64,000 nucleotides of DNA, from contig JADKDZ010000003.1 in assembly GCA_016718265.1 (NCBI GenBank), forward strand, positions 268,001-332,000, read 5' to 3'. The translations under genes and the position numbers were made by a program. Below the pieces are notes generated by a model. It saw only the letters and a list, made by a program, of their open reading frames with translations, was not told the DNA's origin and searched no databases. This DNA comes from Uliginosibacterium sp. GTDB taxonomy: Bacteria; Pseudomonadota; Gammaproteobacteria; Burkholderiales; Rhodocyclaceae. Position 1 is the first letter of the stretch. Each line of letters starts with the position of its first letter. This document shows positions 53,336 through 62,812 of this stretch, piece by piece.

Positions 53336-53439
53336 GCCGTCGCGTTTCGCAGGAGAAAGGGCGGATTGTAAGCCAGCGCAGCACCCGGCGTGGCCGGGCG
53401 CCTGCGTTATCATCACGCTTTAGCTCCCGGCCCCCTTAA

Positions 53440-54717
53440 ATGCTGCCTTCTGCTTCTCGTGCCCGCTTGCTCGGCAAGGCCGAATACATCCTCCTCGGCT
53501 GCTTCCTGATTGCGCTGCCTTTGGTCGAAGCCCCCAAGAACGTGTTTCTGGCCGCCTACGTATTGACTTGGCTGGCTGGCAGCCTGCGTCAGCACAACTT
53601 CGGCTTGAGCTCGCGGGCGTGGGATGCGCTTTTCGCTGCCCTGCTGCTGCTGCCCTTGTTGAGTGTGGTGAGCAGCGCGCCCTATCCGCGTGTCTGGAAA
53701 GACCTCGGGGACATTGCGAGTTACGTGCTGCTGGGCTGGACGCTGGCCCGAACGCGCGTCACAGCGCGGCAGTCCATCGGGCTGATCGCTTGCGCGGTTG
53801 GCGCGACCCTGATTGGGGTGGTACATGGCTACGCGGTGCTGGCCCTGGATGCCAAGCGGATCTGGTTGCAGCTCAATTCGGTGGGTCACGTCAATCACTC
53901 CGCCCTGTATGGCGCCGGGGCAGGCATGTTGGCATGCGGGCTGAGCGTATATGCCCGCGGACTGTCTGCGCGGGGGCGTTGGCTCGCGGTGGCCGCGGCA
54001 TTGGCTTGTTTTGGCGGGGTGGTGGCGTTTGCGAGCCGTGGTGCTTTTGTCGCCTACCTTTTCGGTGTCGTCGTGATTGCGTTGCCCTGCCTGCTCATGC
54101 AAGGGCGGCGCTTCGCGATGGTGGCCGCAGGTTCGCTGGTCATGGCAGCGCTGGTTGCTTTTGCCGCACAGAACCTGGTCTGGATGGTTGCGCAAGAGAA
54201 GAATGGCTCGTCGTTGCTGCAAAAGACGCTCGATAACGTGCGCGACAACGATGTCACCTCCGCGCGGGGGCGGCTCGCCCGCACGGCGATCGAGTATTGG
54301 CGTCAGCGTCCGTTGCTGGGCTTGGGGGTGGCTAATTTTTCGGCGGTTTCTCCCGCACAGGTCGAAGCCTGGGTTACCGCGCGGGGCGAGGTGTTTGAGC
54401 CTGAGTCTTACCTGTTTTCGAACCATGCCCACAACGTCTATTTCAACACCCTGGCCGAACGTGGCGCGCTGGGCGAACTCCTGCTGCTGGGGCTTGGCAT
54501 AGCCTGGGCCTGGTTGCTGTGGCGGCGGCGCCCACGTTCAGGGATGGCCGACGTGGACGCGTTGGCCTGGGCAAGTGGTGTGGCAGGGTGGTCGGTGGTG
54601 TTCGTCGGCGGCGTGTTCAATACCACCCTGCATCATGAGCACGGCATGCTTTGCCTGTTTGGTCTGGCATTGCTGCTTGGGGCAAGGCCGACCGCTGGCG
54701 GCAGGGAGCCGGTATGA
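53440..54717 (+). CDS. O-antigen ligase family membrane protein (WaaL/Wzy type)
   Basis: A 425-residue protein with about ten to twelve membrane helices. The large loop and conserved stretch SRGAFVAYLFG near residue 192 and FSNHAHNVYFNTLAERG near residue 327, with its histidines and arginine, match the Wzy_C/O-antigen ligase family. It would ligate or polymerise O-chains on the periplasmic side. WaaL and Wzy are hard to tell apart; the neighbouring heptosyltransferases favour WaaL. Confidence 0.85.
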   Translation: MLPSASRARLLGKAEYILLGCFLIALPLVEAPKNVFLAAYVLTWLAGSLRQHNFGLSSRAWDALFAALLLLPLLSVVSSAPYPRVWKDLGDIASYVLLGWTLARTRVTARQSIGLIACAVGATLIGVVHGYAVLALDAKRIWLQLNSVGHVNHSALYGAGAGMLACGLSVYARGLSARGRWLAVAAALACFGGVVAFASRGAFVAYLFGVVVIALPCLLMQGRRFAMVAAGSLVMAALVAFAAQNLVWMVAQEKNGSSLLQKTLDNVRDNDVTSARGRLARTAIEYWRQRPLLGLGVANFSAVSPAQVEAWVTARGEVFEPESYLFSNHAHNVYFNTLAERGALGELLLLGLGIAWAWLLWRRRPRSGMADVDALAWASGVAGWSVVFVGGVFNTTLHHEHGMLCLFGLALLLGARPTAGGREPV

Positions 54718-55718
54718 CCCGGGTCGTGCCGCAGAACATTCTGGTGATCCGCCGCGACAACATTGGTGATCTGGTGTGCACCCTGCCGCTGGTACGGCGC
54801 CTGCGCGAGTGCTATCCAGATGCCTGGATCGGCATGTTGGTGACTCGCTACAACGCCGAGGTGCTTCAGGGTAATCCGGACATCAACGCCGTCTTCAGCT
54901 ACACCAAGCGCAAGCACCTTGCGCCCGGCGAATCTGCCTGGGCGGCGATGCTTGCGCGTCTTCGCCAGCTCTGGCAGCTCCGGCGACGCAAGCTTGATCT
55001 GGTGCTGCTGCCCGCTGAAGGTGATCAGCGCAGCGCGAGGCGCATGGCACTTCTGGTGGCTGCCAGGCAGATTGTCAGCCACGAGGATTTGCGGACGCCC
55101 GGCGCGCCCGCGCATGAGGTGGTGCGCGCCAGTCGTCTGCTTCAGGTGCTGGAGTTGCCCTCGGCCAACTTGCCGCCAGCCAGCATTCGTCCGGATGCAG
55201 TGCTGCGGCGCGAGATGCTGGGCCGGATCGGCACGGACGAGGCGCCCGTCCTCGGCATCCACATCAGTGCCCGCAAACCCTCGCAGCGCTGGCCTGAAGC
55301 GAGTTTTGTCGCGTTGATAAAAGCCTTGCACGCACGCCAGCCGCAGTTGCGCTTTGCCCTGTTCTGGTCACCGGGGGATGAGAACAATCCACTGCACCCG
55401 GGTGATGACGGCAAAGCCAGTCGCATCCTTGCCGCCTGTGCGGGGTTGCCGGTTGTGCCCTTGCGCACCGCCAGCCTGGCCGAGTTGATTGCCGGGCTGT
55501 CGTGCTGCGAGCGCTTACTGTGTGCCGATGGCGGCCATATGCACCTTGGCGCTGCGCTGGGCAAACCGATTGTCTGCCTGTTCGGCAAGTCTGACGCCAG
55601 CCGCTGGCATCCCTGGGGCGTACCCTTCAGGCTCTTGCAGCCGGCCTCGCAAGACGTAGCCGAGGTGAGCGCCGAGGCCGTGATTGCTGCCTTCGACGAA
55701 CTGTCTGCCGCGGGCTGA
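54714..55718 (+). CDS. Glycosyltransferase family 9 (heptosyltransferase-like)
   Basis: A 334-residue protein with NILVIRRDNIGDLVCTLPLVRR at the N-terminus (the D-N-I-G-D pattern typical of heptosyltransferases) and LLCADGGHMHLGAALGKPIV plus CLFGKSDASRWHPWG in the donor domain. It acts on LPS core or a related glycan. The ATG overlaps the previous gene by 4 bases. A REP-like palindrome follows directly after the stop. Confidence 0.87.
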   Translation: MTRVVPQNILVIRRDNIGDLVCTLPLVRRLRECYPDAWIGMLVTRYNAEVLQGNPDINAVFSYTKRKHLAPGESAWAAMLARLRQLWQLRRRKLDLVLLPAEGDQRSARRMALLVAARQIVSHEDLRTPGAPAHEVVRASRLLQVLELPSANLPPASIRPDAVLRREMLGRIGTDEAPVLGIHISARKPSQRWPEASFVALIKALHARQPQLRFALFWSPGDENNPLHPGDDGKASRILAACAGLPVVPLRTASLAELIAGLSCCERLLCADGGHMHLGAALGKPIVCLFGKSDASRWHPWGVPFRLLQPASQDVAEVSAEAVIAAFDELSAAG

Positions 55719-55761
55719 AATGCCTGCCCGGAGAGCCGCACCCCGCTTGCCTCTTCGGGCA
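55719..55761. repeat. REP-like palindromic element after the GT9 gene
   Basis: The 17-base motif AATGCCTGCCCGGAGAG starts at the base after the stop codon and is identical to that at 22637. Its end (TGCCCGGAGAG, 55725-55735) pairs with CTCTTCGGGCA (55751-55761) over 11 positions with one G-U, around a 15-base loop. It may serve as transcript end for the LPS arm. The remaining bases up to 55999 hold no gene I can support. Confidence 0.55.
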
Positions 55762-55999
55762 TCTCGTTTTCGATGAGGCGTGTTCGCAGCGACCGCCGGG
55801 GCGGTGGGGCGAGCGCACCGGTAAGCGCTCAGACGCACGTAAGCGGGCAGCGTCGCCCGACTGCGGTAGAATCCGCCCCCGACTGTCCGCCTTCCATTTA
55901 CATCCCCTGACTGAATGGCGCGGCATGGCCCCAACGTGAAGCCTGGCTTGTGCGGTAAGGTCAGAACCCAGTTGTCAGGGAGCAATCGAGGATCTAAAC

Positions 56000-57316
56000 G
56001 TGAGCGCACCCACCGCATTGAGACATCTGAGCAGTCAGACCTTGTTCAAGAAGGGCGATGTCTTCGTCCTGTTTGGCGAGCTATTCGGCCGTGGTTACGC
56101 CAACGGGCTCGTCAATGAAGCCCGCGCGGCGGGCCTCACCCTGATCGGCATGACGGTGGGTCGGCGCGAGGCCGACGGTAGCTTGCGCAGCCTGAACGCC
56201 GAGGAGCTGGCGGCCGCCGAGGCCAATCTGGGCGGCAAGATCATCAATGTGCCGATGATGGCGGGTTTTGACATGGACGCCCCGGCCGAGTCACCGACCA
56301 TGACGGCGCGGGTTAATGAGATGACCCTCAAGTCCTGGCAGGGCGACAAGCTTGACTGGGATCACGTGGGCGCCTGTCGCGATGTCGGCGTGGCGCGTTT
56401 CAAGGCGGCGGTGGCCGAGGCAATGGCGCAGCTCGACGGCATGATTCCTGACGGAGCCAATGTCTTCTTCGCCCATACCATGGCGGGCGGCCTGGTGAAG
56501 GCCAAGGTCTTTCTGGCCATTGCGAACCGCATCTACAAGGGGCGCGGCGAGCGCTTCATGTCCTCGCGTGCGCTCCTCGATTCGGATCTCGGCAAGCTCA
56601 ATCTGATGAACTTCGACGAAGTGACCGCCAACACCTTCCAGCACCTGATTGAGGGAAGTGCTGCGATCCGTGCGCGCGTTGAACAGACTGGCGGTTCGGC
56701 CCGGTACACCGCCTATGGTTATCACGGCACCGAGATTCTGATTGATGGCGACTACCACTGGCAGACCTACACCAACTACACGCAGGGGCGGGCAAAGAAG
56801 CGGCTCGAAGACATTGCCCGGGCGGCATGGGACAAGGGCGTGAAGGCCACGGTTTTCAACTGCCCCGAGATCCGCACCAATTCTTCCGACATCTTTGTGG
56901 GGGTCGAGCTCTCGCTCGTGCCGCTGCTCAATGCGCTGAAGCGCGAGGGCTGCGGTGCCTGGGCCGAGGCGCAGTGGGCGCACTGCGAAGCGCTGTTGCA
57001 GGACGGGACCTCGCTCGCCAGCGTGCTCGACACGCTCGACCGCTACAACCTTGATCCCGTCATGGTGGCCTTCCGTGATTTTGACGCCTGGCCGATGGAT
57101 AACACGCCCGAGCTCGCAGAGCGCATGATCGGGACCTCTGAAGCCGTCACAGCACTGCACAAGGAGCGTACCGCGTTGATTACCGATCACCTCAGTGCGT
57201 TGGTGATCGAGGCTACCGGCCCGCTGATGTTCAACGAGGCGGCCTCGCCGTCCGGGCCGGTGCTGTGGCTTTCGCACGATGTGATTGCCAGGCAGTTGGC
57301 GAAGCTGCACGGCTGA
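56000..57316 (+). CDS. FabMG-like putative enoyl-ACP reductase
   Basis: A 438-residue cytoplasmic protein starting with GTG. I recall similar proteins annotated as the enoyl-ACP reductase FabMG family; the N-terminal part (VFVLFGELFGRGYANGLVNE, then IGMTVGRREADG) suggests a Rossmann-type nucleotide domain. Other conserved-looking segments are FFAHTMAGGLVKAKVF, YTAYGYHGTEILI and FNCPEIRTNSSDIFVGVEL. It could be a reductase of lipid synthesis, but the next gene is a sugar kinase, which does not fit that role. Function is uncertain. Confidence 0.6.
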   Translation: MSAPTALRHLSSQTLFKKGDVFVLFGELFGRGYANGLVNEARAAGLTLIGMTVGRREADGSLRSLNAEELAAAEANLGGKIINVPMMAGFDMDAPAESPTMTARVNEMTLKSWQGDKLDWDHVGACRDVGVARFKAAVAEAMAQLDGMIPDGANVFFAHTMAGGLVKAKVFLAIANRIYKGRGERFMSSRALLDSDLGKLNLMNFDEVTANTFQHLIEGSAAIRARVEQTGGSARYTAYGYHGTEILIDGDYHWQTYTNYTQGRAKKRLEDIARAAWDKGVKATVFNCPEIRTNSSDIFVGVELSLVPLLNALKREGCGAWAEAQWAHCEALLQDGTSLASVLDTLDRYNLDPVMVAFRDFDAWPMDNTPELAERMIGTSEAVTALHKERTALITDHLSALVIEATGPLMFNEAASPSGPVLWLSHDVIARQLAKLHG

Positions 57317-57376
57317 GTCATTCGCGCGGCCGGGTGAGGGCGTCTGCATCGCGAGGTTTTGAATGAGGAGTCAGAG

Positions 57377-58174
57377 ATGAAAGTGGCTTGCTTCAGTGTG
57401 GCTGCAATGGATTTCTTTCCCCAGAAAAATCAGCATTTTGCCGGCGGAAACTCGCTCAATCAGGCGCTGCGTTTCCGCCAGCTCGGGCACGAAGCGGTGT
57501 TCTTCGGCGCGCTGGGGCGCGACGAGGCGGGCGACAGCATTCTGGCCTTGCTCAAATCGCGCGGTGTGGATACCCGCTGTTGCTACCAGTTGCCCGGGCG
57601 CACAGCGAGCAATCAGATCGTCAATGACGCGGCCGGTGAGCGCTTCGGGGTGGCCGGCGCGTGGGACGGCGGCGTCTATGGGGCCTTCAAGCTCAGCGCC
57701 AGCGATTGGCAGCAGGTCTGCCGCTGCGACATCTGGGCCACCCACGCCAACGGCATCAACTACCCCGAGGCGCTTGCGCGCAAGGCGGAGGCCCACTTTC
57801 TCGCAGTCGATTTTCTGGACGCTTCCGAGACCATGGAGCAGCTCGAACCGAGTCTGAACGTTGCGGACATCGTGTACGTGGGTGGCGAGGCGGCGATGGC
57901 CGAGCAACTGTGCGAGGTTTCCCGGCGGCATGCCGGCCTGATCGTGCTGACCCTGGGCGCCGGTGGCAGCCTGGCCTTCCAGCGCGGACAGACCTGGAAG
58001 CAGCACGCACTGCCGATTGATCCGGTGGTGGATTGCACCGGCTGTGGTGACGCGTTTCAGGCGGCATTCACCGCGCACTACTACCAGCACCGCGACATTC
58101 CTGCCGCCTTGCAGGCGGGTGCCGAACTGGGGCGAAAGGCCGCTTCCGGCTATGGTGGCGTGACGGGCTGCTGA
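57377..58174 (+). CDS. PfkB-family sugar kinase, fructoselysine 6-kinase-like
   Basis: A 265-residue ribokinase-fold protein. The glycine-rich FAGGNSLNQALRFRQLG region and the C-terminal anion-hole signature VVDCTGCGDAFQAAF with the catalytic aspartate are clear. The short length and signature resemble fructoselysine 6-kinase (FrlD) rather than ribokinase or fructokinase, but no deglycase or transporter gene is nearby, so the substrate is open. GAGGAG at 57364-57369 favours the ATG at 57377. It lies 60 bases after the FabMG-like gene and may share its promoter. Confidence 0.78.
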   Translation: MKVACFSVAAMDFFPQKNQHFAGGNSLNQALRFRQLGHEAVFFGALGRDEAGDSILALLKSRGVDTRCCYQLPGRTASNQIVNDAAGERFGVAGAWDGGVYGAFKLSASDWQQVCRCDIWATHANGINYPEALARKAEAHFLAVDFLDASETMEQLEPSLNVADIVYVGGEAAMAEQLCEVSRRHAGLIVLTLGAGGSLAFQRGQTWKQHALPIDPVVDCTGCGDAFQAAFTAHYYQHRDIPAALQAGAELGRKAASGYGGVTGC

Positions 58175-58204
58175 GTTGCAATTGAGAGCTATTTGCAACT
58201 GAGA
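58175..58204 (+). promoter_or_regulatory. Possible Fur-type operator before the iron-binding protein gene
   Basis: TTGCAATTGAGA (58176-58187) and TTGCAACTGAGA (58193-58204) are direct repeats with 11 of 12 bases equal and 17 bases apart. They resemble the GCAANTGAGA half of Fur boxes. The same region also holds the inverted repeat GTTGCAA and TTGCAAC (58175-58199). The next gene binds ferric iron, so iron control is likely. Confidence 0.5.
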
Positions 58205-58258
58205 TGAATTCTCCTTAAAATTCGGTCCATTGAGTGAACATTTGGACCGGAGTCGCGC

Positions 58259-59269
58259 ATGAAACTGCAGGGATGGATTGTCGTCGCCAGTCTGGCGAGC
58301 CTGACGGCGCACGCCGCTGATACGGAGCTGAACCTCTATTCGGCTCGCCACTATCAAACGGACGAAGCGCTATACAAAAACTTCGAGAAGACCACGGGCA
58401 TCAAGATCAACCGCATCGAAGCGCAGGAAGATGCGCTGCTGGAGCGCCTCAAGAATGAAGGCGCCAACAGCCCGGCCGATGTCTTCATCACCGTTGACGC
58501 CACCCGGCTTGCCAAAGCCGACGAGCTGAACCTGTTCGCCGAAGTGAAGTCGCCGGTGCTCGCAGCGCGTATTCCGCCGCATCTGCAAACAGGCGAGTGG
58601 TTTGCTTTCTCGACCCGGGCGCGGGTCATCGTCTACAACAAGCTTGCGATCAAGCCCGAGCAGATCCAGACCTATGAGCAACTGGCCGATCCGGCGCTGA
58701 AGGGCCAGGTGTGCGTGCGTGCCGGCATGCACCCCTACAACCTCTCGCTTGGCGCCGCCATGATCGCGCATGAGGGGGAGGCCAAGACCGAAGCCTGGGC
58801 CCGCGGCCTGGTGGCCAACTTCGCGCGCGCACCCAAGGGTGGCGACACCGATCAGATCAAGGCAGTGGCCGCAGGCGAGTGCGGCGTCGCCCTGTCAAAC
58901 TCCTACTACGTGGCGCGCCTGATTCGGTCGTCTGCGCCGGAAGATCGCAAGGTCGTCGAAGCGATCGGCGTGATCTGGCCCAATCAGAAAACCTGGGGCA
59001 CCCACATCAACGTCTCCGGTGGCGGCATGCTGAAAACTGCGCCGCATAAAGAGGCCGCAGTCAAATTCCTCGAATACCTCGCCTCGGACGACGCCCAGCG
59101 CTACTTTGCCGATGGCAACAACGAATGGCCGGTCGTCGCGGACGTCAAGGTGAAGAATCCTGCGCTGGAACGCCTGGGCCCTTTCAAGGCGGACACCCTG
59201 GCAATCGGGCGGACCTCGAAAGGTGCGATTACGGCACAGAAGATTTTCGACCGCGCCGGCTGGCGCTGA
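58259..59269 (+). CDS. Ferric iron ABC transporter substrate-binding protein (FbpA/FutA/IdiA type)
   Basis: A periplasmic protein of 336 residues with a signal peptide cut near AHA-A (about residue 19). The mature start LNLYSARHYQTDEALYKNFE is typical of ferric iron binding proteins, and the metal-binding tyrosine pair is in LSNSYYVARL. No permease or ATPase gene of the transporter is adjacent; the gene stands alone here. A Fur-like repeat lies upstream. It ends 262 bases before the chemoreceptor. Confidence 0.93.
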   Translation: MKLQGWIVVASLASLTAHAADTELNLYSARHYQTDEALYKNFEKTTGIKINRIEAQEDALLERLKNEGANSPADVFITVDATRLAKADELNLFAEVKSPVLAARIPPHLQTGEWFAFSTRARVIVYNKLAIKPEQIQTYEQLADPALKGQVCVRAGMHPYNLSLGAAMIAHEGEAKTEAWARGLVANFARAPKGGDTDQIKAVAAGECGVALSNSYYVARLIRSSAPEDRKVVEAIGVIWPNQKTWGTHINVSGGGMLKTAPHKEAAVKFLEYLASDDAQRYFADGNNEWPVVADVKVKNPALERLGPFKADTLAIGRTSKGAITAQKIFDRAGWR

Positions 59270-59424
59270 GTGAGTCTGTATGACGGGTGTTTCCCTCTTT
59301 GCGAGTGGCGCAGGTGGTAAGCGCGCGCGGAGCCTCCCTTTTGATGCCGCTTTTTGCTCGGGATCAGAAGAGGCTGTTCGGCGCGCGAAGTGTTGTCACA
59401 TTCGTAGGTTAGAGAATTCATTTG

Positions 59425-59516
59425 TAATATAAACTTAATCTGGCCAGAGCCTCAAGGCCGAGCCATCAAGGTCGCTAAGAGCGCAGTTGATTTCACAAAG
59501 CCCCGTCAGGCGGGGC
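59425..59516 (+). promoter_or_regulatory. Leader of the chemoreceptor gene with hairpin
   Basis: The 262-base gap holds a possible -10 (TAATAT, 59425-59430), a repeated TCAAGGYCG, and a strong hairpin GCCCCG (59500-59505), loop TCAGG, CGGGGC (59511-59516) ending 15 bases before the chemoreceptor start. The stem could affect translation. I do not match it to a known riboswitch class. Confidence 0.35.
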
Positions 59517-59531
59517 GCGACTGCGACGTAT

Positions 59532-61115
59532 ATGCGAATTTCCAGACAGTTGTTCCTGCTGGCCTTGCTCAATGGCCTGGCCCTCTCCCTGGCCATCGTT
59601 CTGTGCTCTTTGCGCCTCTCCGATCTGCGTGAAGGCTTTCTGGCCGTCAAGCATGACCAGACTATCTTGTACCAGCTGACCGAGATCAAGGCGACCGCCC
59701 TGGAGCAATCGCGTGCCGATTTTCTCTCCGCCGATATCGAGCAGCAGCTTGCGCGCAGCGACAAACTGATCCTGGCGCGTCTGGCCGCACTGCGTCCGGC
59801 GCTGGGCCGTGAGGATGGCGCGCGTGCCGAGCGTGAAATCGGGGGGAACTGGCGTGAGTACCGTAAGAACTATGCCAGCGCACTGAAGATTTTCGTAACG
59901 GCCCCGAATGATGCGATGAGCATCCCAGACCGGATCTTCGACCTATACGTGAAGCCCTTGAGTCGCGAGATCGATCGTCTGGTTGCTGCACGTCAGGGCG
60001 AGAGCGGGCGCCGACAGGCGCAGATTCAGCGTCAGCTCGACAACATTCTCTGGGTCGTCCTGTCGCCGCTTCTGGCTGCCGGGGGCGTCGTGCTGGTATT
60101 CCAGCAGCAATTCGGCCAGCGTTTGCGCAAGCGACTCAAGATCTACCATCAGCGGGCGCTCGGTCTGGCCGAAGGCGATCTGACCCAGAGGTTGCCCGAC
60201 GAAGCACGCGATGAGATCGGCGATCTGGCGCGGGCGACCAACCTGGCGGTGGCCTCGCTCGAATCCATGCTGCATGACGTGAGCCGGAGCGCTGGGCGGA
60301 CGACGGCCCTGGCGGAAGAGATCAGTCAGGATGCGCGCGAGATCACCACGCATGTGGGCAAGCAGACCGGAGAGATCCACGAGATCGGTGGCGCACTGGT
60401 CGAAATGACCGGAGCCATCGAAAGCATTGCGGACGCCGCAGCTGAAGCTGCAATACACGTCAGCCGCGCAAAAGAGCAGGCAGGCATGGCAATGGTGACC
60501 GGAGAAAATGCGTCGTCCAGGCTGGCGAGTCTGCAGCAAGTAATGGCTGCCGCCGAAGCCCGGCTGCGTCAGTTGCAGTCAGCGCTCGGGCAGATCGGCA
60601 GTGTGAGTGGCTTGATCAAGGATGTCGCCAGCCAGACCAATCTGCTGGCGCTCAATGCGGCAATCGAGGCCGCTCGCGCGGGGGAACACGGGCGCGGTTT
60701 TGCCGTGGTTGCCGATGAGGTGCGTTCACTTTCCGAACACACTGCGGCTTCGACGGGCAAGATCGACCAGTTGCTGCGCGATATTGCCGAGAGCTGCCAC
60801 GCGGTGCAGGAAGCCATGCGCGCGGCCGCGCAAGGCAGTGAGCAGAGCCATGGAGAAGGGCGGGAAATGCTGGTCCGGCTGGCCGCGATCGAGGTGGCGG
60901 TGACCGAGGTCAGTCACATGCTGGACGGTGTGGCCGTCGCGAGTGAAGAGCATTCCCGCGAGACGGCAGCGGTGCGCGAGCATCTGGTCAGCGTGGGCGA
61001 GATCGCCAATCGCAGCGCCGCCCGGATCGGGGCGAGCGAGCAACGCATTGCGGCGCTCTCGAACGATGCGCGCCTGTTGCGCGATGCTGCCGGGCGTTTC
61101 CGCCTGACGACCTGA
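59532..61115 (+). CDS. Methyl-accepting chemotaxis protein
   Basis: A 527-residue transmembrane chemoreceptor. A helix at about residues 7-25 and another near 173-195 enclose a helical periplasmic sensor of about 145 residues. A HAMP domain (GLAEGDLTQRLPDEARDEIG) and a cytoplasmic signalling domain follow, with the highly conserved hairpin tip SQTNLLALNAAIEAARAGEH and GFAVVADEVRSLSE. The ligand cannot be deduced. The ATG at 59532 gives a normal membrane start. Confidence 0.93.
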   Translation: MRISRQLFLLALLNGLALSLAIVLCSLRLSDLREGFLAVKHDQTILYQLTEIKATALEQSRADFLSADIEQQLARSDKLILARLAALRPALGREDGARAEREIGGNWREYRKNYASALKIFVTAPNDAMSIPDRIFDLYVKPLSREIDRLVAARQGESGRRQAQIQRQLDNILWVVLSPLLAAGGVVLVFQQQFGQRLRKRLKIYHQRALGLAEGDLTQRLPDEARDEIGDLARATNLAVASLESMLHDVSRSAGRTTALAEEISQDAREITTHVGKQTGEIHEIGGALVEMTGAIESIADAAAEAAIHVSRAKEQAGMAMVTGENASSRLASLQQVMAAAEARLRQLQSALGQIGSVSGLIKDVASQTNLLALNAAIEAARAGEHGRGFAVVADEVRSLSEHTAASTGKIDQLLRDIAESCHAVQEAMRAAAQGSEQSHGEGREMLVRLAAIEVAVTEVSHMLDGVAVASEEHSRETAAVREHLVSVGEIANRSAARIGASEQRIAALSNDARLLRDAAGRFRLTT

Positions 61116-61150
61116 CGGGGACGCGCCCGCCAGGTCCATCCGGCTCGATA

Positions 61151-62707
61151 TCAGGCGGGCGCGGACGTGCGGATCAGGTGATCGAAGGCCGAGAGCGAGG
61201 CTTTGGCACCTTCGCCCATCGCGATGATGATCTGCTTGTAAGGCACCGTCGTGCAGTCTCCCGCAGCGAACACGCCGGGCACCGAGGTCTGGCCCTTGGC
61301 GTCGACCACGATCTCGCCGCGTGGCGAGAGTTCCACCACGCCCTTGAGCCAGTCGGTGTTCGGCACCAGGCCGATCTGCACGAAGATGCCTTCCAGTTCG
61401 ACGTGGTGAGCCTCGCCGCTGACGCGATCCTTGTAGTTCAGGCCATGCACTTTGTCGTTACCGGTGACTTCGGTCGTCTGGGCCGAGGTGATGATCGTCA
61501 CGTTGGGCAAGCTGCGCAGCTTGTTCTGCAGCACCGCATCGGCACGCAGCACGCTGTCGAACTCCAGCAAAGTTACATGCGCCACGATGCCGGCCAGATC
61601 AATCGCAGCCTCCACGCCGGAGTTGCCTCCGCCGATCACCGCGACGCGCTTGCCCTTGAACAAGGGACCATCGCAGTGCGGGCAGTAGGCCACGCCCTTG
61701 GTGCGGAATTCGGCCTCGCCCGGCACATTCATGTTGCGCCAGCGCGCCCCGGTCGACAGAATCACCGTCTTGCTCTTCAAGACTGCGCCGTTCTCCAGCG
61801 TGATCTCCACGCCGCCATCGACCGGCTTGAGCGCCTGTGCACGCTGCAGGTTCATGATGTCGACGCCATACTCCTTGACGTGTTCCTCCAGCGCCATCGC
61901 GAGCTTCGGGCCTTCGGTGGCCTTCACCGAAATGAAGTTCTCGATGCCCAGCGTATCCATCACCTGGCCACCGAAGCGCTCGGCCACCACGCCGGTGCGG
62001 ATGCCCTTGCGCGCGGCATAGACGGCCGCGGCCGAACCTGCCGGTCCCCCGCCGACGACGAGCACGTCAAACGCTTCTTTCGCGTTGAGCTTCTCGGCAT
62101 CGCGGGCGGCCGAATTCGTATCCAGCCTGGCGACGATTTCTTCCAGTGTCATGCGACCCTGGCCGAAGAGCTCACCGTTCAGATACACCGCCGGTACGCC
62201 CATGATCTGGCGCGATTCGATCTCGCGCTGGAACAGCGCACCGTCGATCATTGTGGCGCGCACTTTCGGGTTCACGACCGCCATCAGGTTCAGGGCCTGC
62301 ACCACGTCCGGACAGTTGTGGCACGAGAGCGAGATGTAGACCTCGAAGTCGTAGTCGCCCGGCAGCGCCTTGATCTGCTCGATGACTTCGGCATCCACCT
62401 TGGGCGGATGGCCGCCGGCCTGCAGCAGGGCCAGCACCAGCGAGGTGAACTCGTGGCCGAGCGGGATGCCGGCGAAGCGGATCTTCATGGCGCTGCCCAC
62501 GCGGCGCACCGCGAACGAAGGCTTGCGCAGGGAGGCATCCGAATCTTCCAGCACGCTGATCTTGTCGGAGAGCGCGGCGATTTCAGCCAGCAGGTCGCGG
62601 ACTTCGGCAGATTTTGCGCTGTCGTCAAGGCTTGCAACCAGCTCGATCGGCTGCTGCAAGCGGGTAAGGTAGCCCTGCAACTGGGTCTTGAGGGTGCTGT
62701 CCAGCAT
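61151..62707 (-). CDS. ahpF: Alkyl hydroperoxide reductase subunit F
   Basis: AhpF transfers electrons from NADH to AhpC. The 518-residue flavoprotein has an N-terminal double thioredoxin-fold domain with CHNC, an FAD domain (VGGGPAGSAAAVYAARKG) and the thioredoxin-reductase type redox pair in YCPHCDGPLF. The ATG at 62707 is the normal start. It lies downstream of ahpC with two hairpins in the 144-base gap. Confidence 0.95.
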   Translation of the reverse strand: MLDSTLKTQLQGYLTRLQQPIELVASLDDSAKSAEVRDLLAEIAALSDKISVLEDSDASLRKPSFAVRRVGSAMKIRFAGIPLGHEFTSLVLALLQAGGHPPKVDAEVIEQIKALPGDYDFEVYISLSCHNCPDVVQALNLMAVVNPKVRATMIDGALFQREIESRQIMGVPAVYLNGELFGQGRMTLEEIVARLDTNSAARDAEKLNAKEAFDVLVVGGGPAGSAAAVYAARKGIRTGVVAERFGGQVMDTLGIENFISVKATEGPKLAMALEEHVKEYGVDIMNLQRAQALKPVDGGVEITLENGAVLKSKTVILSTGARWRNMNVPGEAEFRTKGVAYCPHCDGPLFKGKRVAVIGGGNSGVEAAIDLAGIVAHVTLLEFDSVLRADAVLQNKLRSLPNVTIITSAQTTEVTGNDKVHGLNYKDRVSGEAHHVELEGIFVQIGLVPNTDWLKGVVELSPRGEIVVDAKGQTSVPGVFAAGDCTTVPYKQIIIAMGEGAKASLSAFDHLIRTSAPA

Positions 62708-62752
62708 GGTGTGACTCCTGTCTAGTTTGATTGGTTTGGCATTGCTGCATGC

Positions 62753-62788
62753 CATGCCTGAACAAACGCTGAAATTCGTTCAGGCATG
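62753..62788 (-). promoter_or_regulatory. Inverted repeat between ahpC and ahpF
   Basis: CATGCCTGAAC (62753-62763) and GTTCAGGCATG (62778-62788) form a perfect 11-base inverted repeat with a 14-base loop. No T run follows on the minus strand. It may limit read-through from ahpC or protect mRNA ends. Confidence 0.5.
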
Positions 62789-62812
62789 AAATGACGTGGG
62801 CTTCCGGCTGCA

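Noticed and set aside
59425..59531. Possible c-di-GMP (GEMM) riboswitch before the chemoreceptor
   Set aside because: A CAAAGCC-like stretch and hairpin are present, but the required conserved junctions and tetraloop receptor are not.
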